From: Osedax fenrisi
Taxonomy: Eukaryota; Annelida; Polychaeta; Sabellida; Siboglinidae
NCBI GenBank assembly: GCA_964019155.1
Contig: OZ025241.1
Span: 5,210,293 to 5,274,292 of the forward strand
Length of the DNA: 64,000 nt
Direction: 5' to 3'
Both the position numbers and the translations under genes were made by a program. How positions within the stretch are numbered: position 1 is the first letter of the stretch; every line of letters starts with the position of its first letter. Positions 58,798 through 64,000 of the stretch are shown here, one piece after another. The notes under the pieces are model-generated. The model was given only the letters and a program-made list of their open reading frames with translations, was not told where the DNA came from and did no database searches.

Positions 58798-60430
58798 TAT
58801 GAATGAATGCATGAATTCAGTTTATAGACAACGTTCAAGGAGGATCAGTGAAAGCGATTAGCTTTATTGATTCGAAACCTCATAACAGTATGTGCAATGT
58901 CATATCATCATTTCCATAATAAAATAATAAAATAGAAATAATTATAAACTTAATAATAAAATCATAGTAATATAAAAAACAAATAAATGATTAAATAAAA
59001 GGTTAATCACATACGAAAATAATACAATTTAAAATTAGAAACAAAGATAAAATATAAAATTACAATAATAAAGGAGATATAAATAAAGTTGATACAGATT
59101 ATAAAATAAAAGTTGTGATTCGTGAATAGGCTTTCAAAATTACATTTTAAAGAAAGAGAAATTTAAATAATGTGTACTATCAATATGACATATATTTTAA
59201 TACTATTTAAATAAAAACTAAAATTAAAACTGTTTAAGAAATAATTGATTATTTTATAATAAGCATAACAATGTAATAGGTTAATATCATGATAGTGTAA
59301 TATGAACAAAATGAAAAATGAAGATAAAATAATATACAATAAATTAAATAATTTTTTTAGATTTTGTTTTAATACTGTAATGTAAACATGTTTATAATTG
59401 TAATACTATTGTTTTAAAGATTATAATCCTTTTATAATTTTTATATTTTTTTAATACTGTTTAATATGTAATAGTTTATTTTTAATACTGTTTATAATTT
59501 AAAATTTGTAATACTGTTTTAATAAAAAATGTGCAAATTGTGTAGTACTGTTTATAATAAATGTGTAATTGTTTTAGAATGATTAAAAAAAGATATTTGC
59601 CAAAATTATAATAATTAATATTTATAAACAAAATTAACAATACTGTTTAATAAAGAATGATTTTAATACTTTCTTCACTTTTAAAATATGAGTAATTATA
59701 TTAGTTTTTAAAATATTATTAAACATTATTAAATTATAAAGTGTAGGTCCTTTGACAAATATTGTATTTTGGAATCTATTGGTTTTCATCAGTGGTAAAA
59801 TAAATTTGGTTTTATTTTTATTAAATTTAAAATAATCAGTTATATCGTTAACATATTTATTATTTAAAAGATTATATATAATTATAATATTTATAAAAGT
59901 TATAAGATCATCAAGTTTTAAAATGTTACTATTATAAAATAAAATTGATGTATGCGATAATCTTATTAACGCTAATTTTGAATTGTCAATAATCTTGTTA
60001 TTAATTATTCTTATTATTTTTTTTTATGATAAATTTAATATATTTAAATTAGAATTATAAATATTACCCCATATTTCAATACCATATGTTAAATTAGATA
60101 CAAACAAAGAGTTATATAATAAAAAAATTAATATTTAAATATGATAACCTTTAATTAATTATATTATTTTTGAAAGTTTCATATTTAAATTATCAATATG
60201 TATCTCAGCATAGAAATATATCTTTATTAATATAATTTGAAAATAAATTAAAAATTAAATCATTGAATACAGTAGTATCACTATCAGGCGAGCGGTAAAT
60301 AGAAAATAAAATATTGTGTTTTTTTGATTTTTCATCTATTATTTGAATAGAAACAATACCAATTGAATCTGTAATTGAAATAGATAGATTATCAATTATT
60401 GATCTGTTATACATTTAATATAATATAATG
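58798..60430 (-). pseudogene. LINE with internal RT deletion and intact 3' end
   Basis: Minus strand, high to low: 60414-60205 encodes SIGIVSIQIIDEKS and FSIYRSPDSDTTVFNDLIFN, then NKDIFLC, the middle of an APE endonuclease (xIYRPPxSDxxxF...DIFLxGDFN). After a short gap, 60135-59640 encodes SLFVSNLTYGIEIWGNIYN, KKIIRIINNK, LKLDDLITFINI and FKFNKNKT, the RT thumb and C-terminus. Motifs 1 to C are therefore missing. The 3' UTR runs to 58798 and ends gaattcatgcattcattc. The 3' UTR is nearly identical to 3258-3570, a truncated sister copy. Confidence 0.75.
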
Positions 60431-60439
60431 ACTTAACAT

Positions 60440-60871
60440 TAATTATCAATATAAATATTAATATAATATTATTTTATTTAATATATATATATACTTTATA
60501 ATAAATATAATTAATATTAGAAAACAAATTTACTATAACAGTGAATAATATATATTTAATCTTATTAAATTATCATTATAATCGCATTAAAATACCATGA
60601 AGATGTAATAAGGATTTATAATTTTAAATAAATATATAAATTAAATTTAAATTTATAATCACATAAATTCAAATATTCACATATATTCTCATATTGTCTA
60701 TAATAATTATAAATCTACTATTAATATAATAAAATTACATTTTATACTATATTATATCAAATTCGCACTATTTATCATGTTTTGTAATATATTATATACT
60801 TATAATATTTAGGCATATATATATATATATATATGTATATTTATGTTATGTATATTTTAATGAATTAATAT

Positions 60872-60916
<45 letters not shown>

Positions 60917-61240
60917 TAATATAATATTATATATATAGATTAATAACATGAAATGTATGTACAAATGTTACTCATGATAACAATATATATATGGTAAAAT
61001 ATATATATTATCTATAAGTTAAATACCATAAAAATGCTAATAATGATATATAATACATAATGCTGTAATAAGAATACAACTACTGTATATAGTATATACT
61101 ACATTTATAAGGTAATATGTATTAGTATATATATAATATATTATAGTATCCATTAATATTTATTTCCATTAATTATTTAATAATAATGTATTTTAGTCGA
61201 ATACTAAATAATTATAAATCATATAAAAATAAATAAACTT
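60440..61240. other. AT-rich intron sequence
   Basis: (TA)n at 60811-60832 and 60877-60912; no gene or element recognised. Confidence 0.5.
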
Positions 61241-61242
61241 AC

Positions 61243-61329
61243 AATTATATGTTTGTAAACAAGGATCTGTATCAGGTATGTTATTATATATTACTTCACA
61301 TATTCTGCAAGCTTTTTTATTTTTCAGCA
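61243..61329 (-). CDS. Ly6-like exon with first three cysteines
   Basis: An 87-bp exon on the minus strand, two leading bases plus 28 codons plus one trailing base. It encodes a basic start (LKNKK), then KACRIC, a short loop, and DTDPC followed by LQTYN. C-x2-C and a later DPC are the usual first three cysteines of LU domains. The acceptor is an AG after a T-rich run (ttactctcatttaatctag) and the donor is GTAAGT, a full consensus. It enters in phase 1, which suits a preceding signal-peptide exon, and leaves in phase 1. A 64-bp (TA)n tract starts 20 bp upstream of the acceptor. No repeat or transposon motif is seen inside. Alone it could be chance; the case rests on fit with the next two exons. 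Confidence 0.7.
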
Positions 61330-61345
61330 CTAGATTAAATGAGAG

Positions 61346-61348
<3 letters not shown>

Positions 61349-61412
<64 letters not shown>
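61349..61412. repeat. (TA)n microsatellite upstream of the first Ly6-like exon
   Basis: About 32 TA units, 20 bp before the exon on the minus strand. Confidence 0.95.
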
Positions 61413-61414
<2 letters not shown>

Positions 61415-61519
61415 TTATCTTTATAATATCGTTATCATTAATAAATAAACAATTCATATTTAAAAAATACTAATAAGTAAAGTAATAAATAATAAAAAGT
61501 AGCAATACTATTTTTAGAT

Positions 61520-62155
61520 CTAAAAAATATGTTGATATCGTATATCAACATATCCGACATCCTCTCCTCTACTATTACCACCATTCATAACTGGCTCACA
61601 ATAAACTCCCTCGTCTTTAACCCAATTAAAACCGAGGCTATATTCCTTCACCTTCCACTCCGAAGTAAAACGTTACCAACTCCCCCTCCAATTAACATTA
61701 ATGGACAGCTCATCATGTACTCAACCCATGTCAAAAATCTTGGTGTTATATTTGACAATACTTTTAATTTTTACAGACAACTGTCCCACATAACAAAACT
61801 ATTAAACTATCAACTACATTCACTACGCCTTATTCGTCATTCAATATCAATATCCACTGCTACTATTATAGCTTCTGCTTACATCCTACCTCTATTCGAC
61901 TACTGCAATTTTATCCTTTATAATACCCCCTCATCGTATATTACTAAACTACAAATTCTTCAAAATTCTATAGCTAGGTGTATATTCAACATACCAAAAT
62001 ACTCCCACACTCATATATCTCCATTCTTAGTTAAACTCCACTGGCTACCTGTACGCCATAGAATCCTATATAAAACTCTACTACTGGCTCATAAAGCAAT
62101 CCACCATGACTCTCCTGCACTGTTAAAAATAATGGCTATAAAAAACAACTAGTTT
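61520..62155 (+). pseudogene. L2-like LINE reverse transcriptase C-terminal fragment
   Basis: An open plus-strand frame of about 207 codons (61529-62152): TIHNWLTINSLVFNPIKTEA, HVKNLGVIFDN, HITKLLNYQLHSLRLIRHSI, ILPLFDYCNFILYN, KLQILQNSIARCIFNIPK, LVKLHWLPVRHRILYKTLLL and AHKAIHHDSPALL. This is RT motif D to the late C-terminus of L2/CR1 LINEs. It is 5'-truncated (motif C and earlier are lost) and the end (LWNSLP region) is replaced by AIKNN and a stop at the edge of the hairpin array. The apparent start Met is inside the ancestral protein. Confidence 0.85.
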
Positions 62156-62164
62156 TCTTTAAAC

Positions 62165-62405
62165 ACGAGGTAAAGGGTTTTATATAAATAAAACCTTTAG
62201 TTAATTTTAAGCAAAAATAAAGGGTTTTGGTAAACCTTTACCTTTTAGTGAATTATTACTAAAGGGTTTTTAAAAACCTTTACTTTTTATTAAATCATAA
62301 CTAAAGGTTAATAACCCTTTACTTTTTAGTAAATAATAACTAAAGGGTTTCGAACCCTTTAGTTATACTCTCTAGCTGTACTAAAGGTTTTTATAAAATA
62401 AAGGT
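62165..62405. repeat. Array of short hairpins built on AAAGGGTTT
   Basis: At least five successive inverted repeats of the form aaagggttt...aaacccttta (around 62170, 62218, 62263, 62305 and 62341), separated by near-identical ctttttagtaaataataact linkers of about 20-25 bp. The last, aactaaagggtttcgaaccc, is an almost loop-less palindrome. Function unknown. Confidence 0.8.
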
Positions 62406-62481
62406 TCTATATATAGATTACATTAAAAGTCAAGCATCTCCACATCGAGTGTATACACTAAATATATTTACTATTACGCCT

Positions 62482-62498
62482 ATATTAATATATCATAG

Positions 62499-62582
<84 letters not shown>

Positions 62583-62591
62583 CTATGATAT

Positions 62592-62597
<6 letters not shown>
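62482..62597. repeat. ~116-bp palindrome with (TA)n centre
   Basis: Arms tattaatatatcatagttat (62482) and ataactatgatatattaata (62578) are perfect complements around about 37 TA units. Both strands therefore encode the same peptide, which confirms the symmetry. Confidence 0.93.
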
Positions 62598-62643
<46 letters not shown>

Positions 62644-62670
62644 TCAGATTTGGTAATTGCCTGGGTGAAT
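62592..62670 (-). mobile_element. LINE 3'-end remnant with (ATT)n tail
   Basis: Minus strand: TTCACCCAGGCAATTACC, then AAATCTGATTTT and (ATT)n (62592-62640). It is the same terminus as at 7540-7570. Only about 30 bp of element body is recognisable. Confidence 0.6.
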
Positions 62671-62679
62671 TATTATGAA

Positions 62680-63600
62680 TATTGAAATAGACGTATTTTA
62701 ATGTATTCACATTATAAGTATTTATATTAATTAAATAGAGTGAATAATATTACATGTGAATACAATAAATTAGTTAATTCAGAGTAAATTAATAAATTAG
62801 AAACAATTTTTAAATGAATGTAGTTGAAGTCATATAACCATGAAGGTCCGAAACCTATAATTCTACTCGTTTATCAACACATATTATTAAATAATCATTA
62901 TAAAAATATAATTTTAAGTTTATTTTATAATGTTGGCAAAAGAAAATGCAACTTGAATGATATATCATAATAATTAGTAATATTTATTATTTAATTTTAA
63001 ATTTAGTTTAACATTTTTTGGTTATAATTATCGGTTATCTGGAAGCAGGCCGCCGAGTATTATTATAATAATCCAAGCGGTACCACTCTCTATCTTCCAA
63101 TGGTAATTTGTAAATTATGTAAACAAATCAAATAAATGTAAACAACTACCCTTTTGAGATGTAGATAAATTCAATATATAAATATTAAAATTTATATATT
63201 TCTTTATATATTTCTTTATATCTTTCTATATATTTCTTTAAATATACAAATACATAAATACTACATAAATTATATTTATTAATTTAATAGTTTTAATTAA
63301 TATACAAAATATTATATTATCATATAATACATAAATATATGTATTCAATTATTTGAATATATATAGTTGTATAATATCTTATATAATATTTTTATGATAT
63401 ATTTTTATAATTAATAAATAGTTATTTATATTATAATTTATATGTAATAATTTATTCTAATTTATATGTAATAATAAACATTTATTAATATAATTTATAA
63501 ATGGTGTAATTTTAATATTTAATAATATTTAACATTAATTATGAAGCCGATACTAGTAATTGTCATGACGAGATAGGTATTTATGATACCGTGAATACCC
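62680..63600. other. AT-rich sequence, no gene seen
   Basis: Includes a small GC-richer patch at 63030-63110 of unknown origin and tttctttatata repeats near 63200. The expected signal-peptide exon of the Ly6-like gene was sought here on the minus strand and not found. Confidence 0.45.
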
Positions 63601-63621
63601 GCTATAGCGTGGATTGATGAA

Positions 63622-64000
63622 TGTAAGTGGTTGAGGAATTGTAATATTGATTATTAGGTAGTCGAGAAATTATAATATTGAATATTAGGTAGTCGAGAAG
63701 TTATAGTCTTGAATATTAGGTAGTCAAGAATTTATAGTATTGCAAATTAATTGGTCGAGAAATTATAATATTGAATATTAAGTGGTCGAGAAATTATAAT
63801 ATTGAATATTAAGTAGTCGAGAAGTTATAGTAGTGAATATTAGGTAGTCGAGAATTTATAGTATTGCAAATTAAGTGGTCGAGAAATTATAAAATTGAAT
63901 ATTAAGTAGTCGAGAAGTTATAGTATTGAATATTAGGTAGTCGAGAAGTTATAGTATTGCAAATTAAGTTGTCGAGAAATTGTAATATTGAATATTAGGT
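63622..64000. repeat. 31-bp satellite array, continues past the window
   Basis: About 12 units of gtagtcgagaaattataata followed by ttgaatattag, period 31. Variants alternate: aaattataatattgaat, aagttatagt(a/c)ttgaat and aatttatagtattgcaaatt. The gcaaatta variant recurs at 63743, 63868 and 63960, i.e. every four or three units. Confidence 0.9.

Noticed and set aside
62165..62405. Telomere-like repeat (AAACCCT type)
   Set aside because: The CCCTTTA words alternate in orientation as hairpins with AT linkers, not as a one-strand array.

Overview
The window is eukaryotic nuclear DNA from an invertebrate-type animal genome. By eye about four fifths of it is A+T. It contains spliced, widely spaced small exons, dozens of long (TA)n tracts, and decayed non-LTR retrotransposons of several kinds (CR1/L2-like, RTE-like and R2-like). 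I see no prokaryotic operon, no rRNA gene and no convincing intact tRNA gene. The species cannot be fixed from the sequence.

Most interesting finding: three short minus-strand exons (61243-61329, 55437-55513, 17195-17321) have good splice sites and join with matching phases (1, then 0). Together they encode a cysteine pattern typical of a Ly6/uPAR (LU, quiver/sleepless-like) domain: C-x2-C, DPC, KEC-x3-C, RGC, then C and CYS-C near the end. If this is right, one gene covers at least 44 kb, with introns of about 5.7 kb and 38.1 kb, and nearly all the mobile DNA between 17.3 and 61.2 kb is intronic. The signal-peptide exon and the last-cysteine exon are not securely found and may lie outside the window. 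Each exon has a (TA)n tract within a few tens of bases of a splice site.

Layout. 0-7.9 kb: RT and endonuclease scraps of LINEs, a possible solo LTR, many (TA)n tracts. 7.9-11.2 kb: an R2-like element with restriction-like endonuclease, internally deleted and flanked by two direct ~300-bp repeats. 11.3-12.7 kb: a minus-strand LINE. 13.2-15.0 kb: a hAT-like nonautonomous element containing nested TTAA-type and other MITEs. 15.4-16.8 kb: a LINE with its 3' tail. 17.2-17.3 kb: third Ly6-like exon. 19.2-20.3 kb: a TTAA-flanked inverted-repeat element. 22.9-31.2 kb: a dense run of plus-strand LINEs, including two RTE-like copies head to tail. 32.6-32.85 kb: (AAT)n. 33.8-37.7 kb: repeats carrying tRNA-like sequences. 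38.3-38.7 kb: a 216-bp tandem duplication. 39.16-46.55 kb: a segmental tandem duplication (3.7 + 3.4 + 0.28 kb) with copy-specific insertions. 46.7-49.7 kb: inverted-repeat elements and a tRNA-derived SINE. 52.3-54.8 kb: the best preserved L2/CR1-like LINE. 55.4 kb: second Ly6-like exon. 56.9-60.4 kb: two LINEs in opposite orientation. 61.2-61.3 kb: first Ly6-like exon. 61.5-62.7 kb: an L2-like 3' end, a hairpin array and a long palindrome. 63.6-64.0 kb: a 31-bp satellite running off the window.

All reverse transcriptase reading frames are broken by stops, frameshifts, deletions or truncation, so no retroelement here looks autonomous. The segmental duplication, the insertion with a clean 11-bp target duplication and the nested transposons give a relative order of events.
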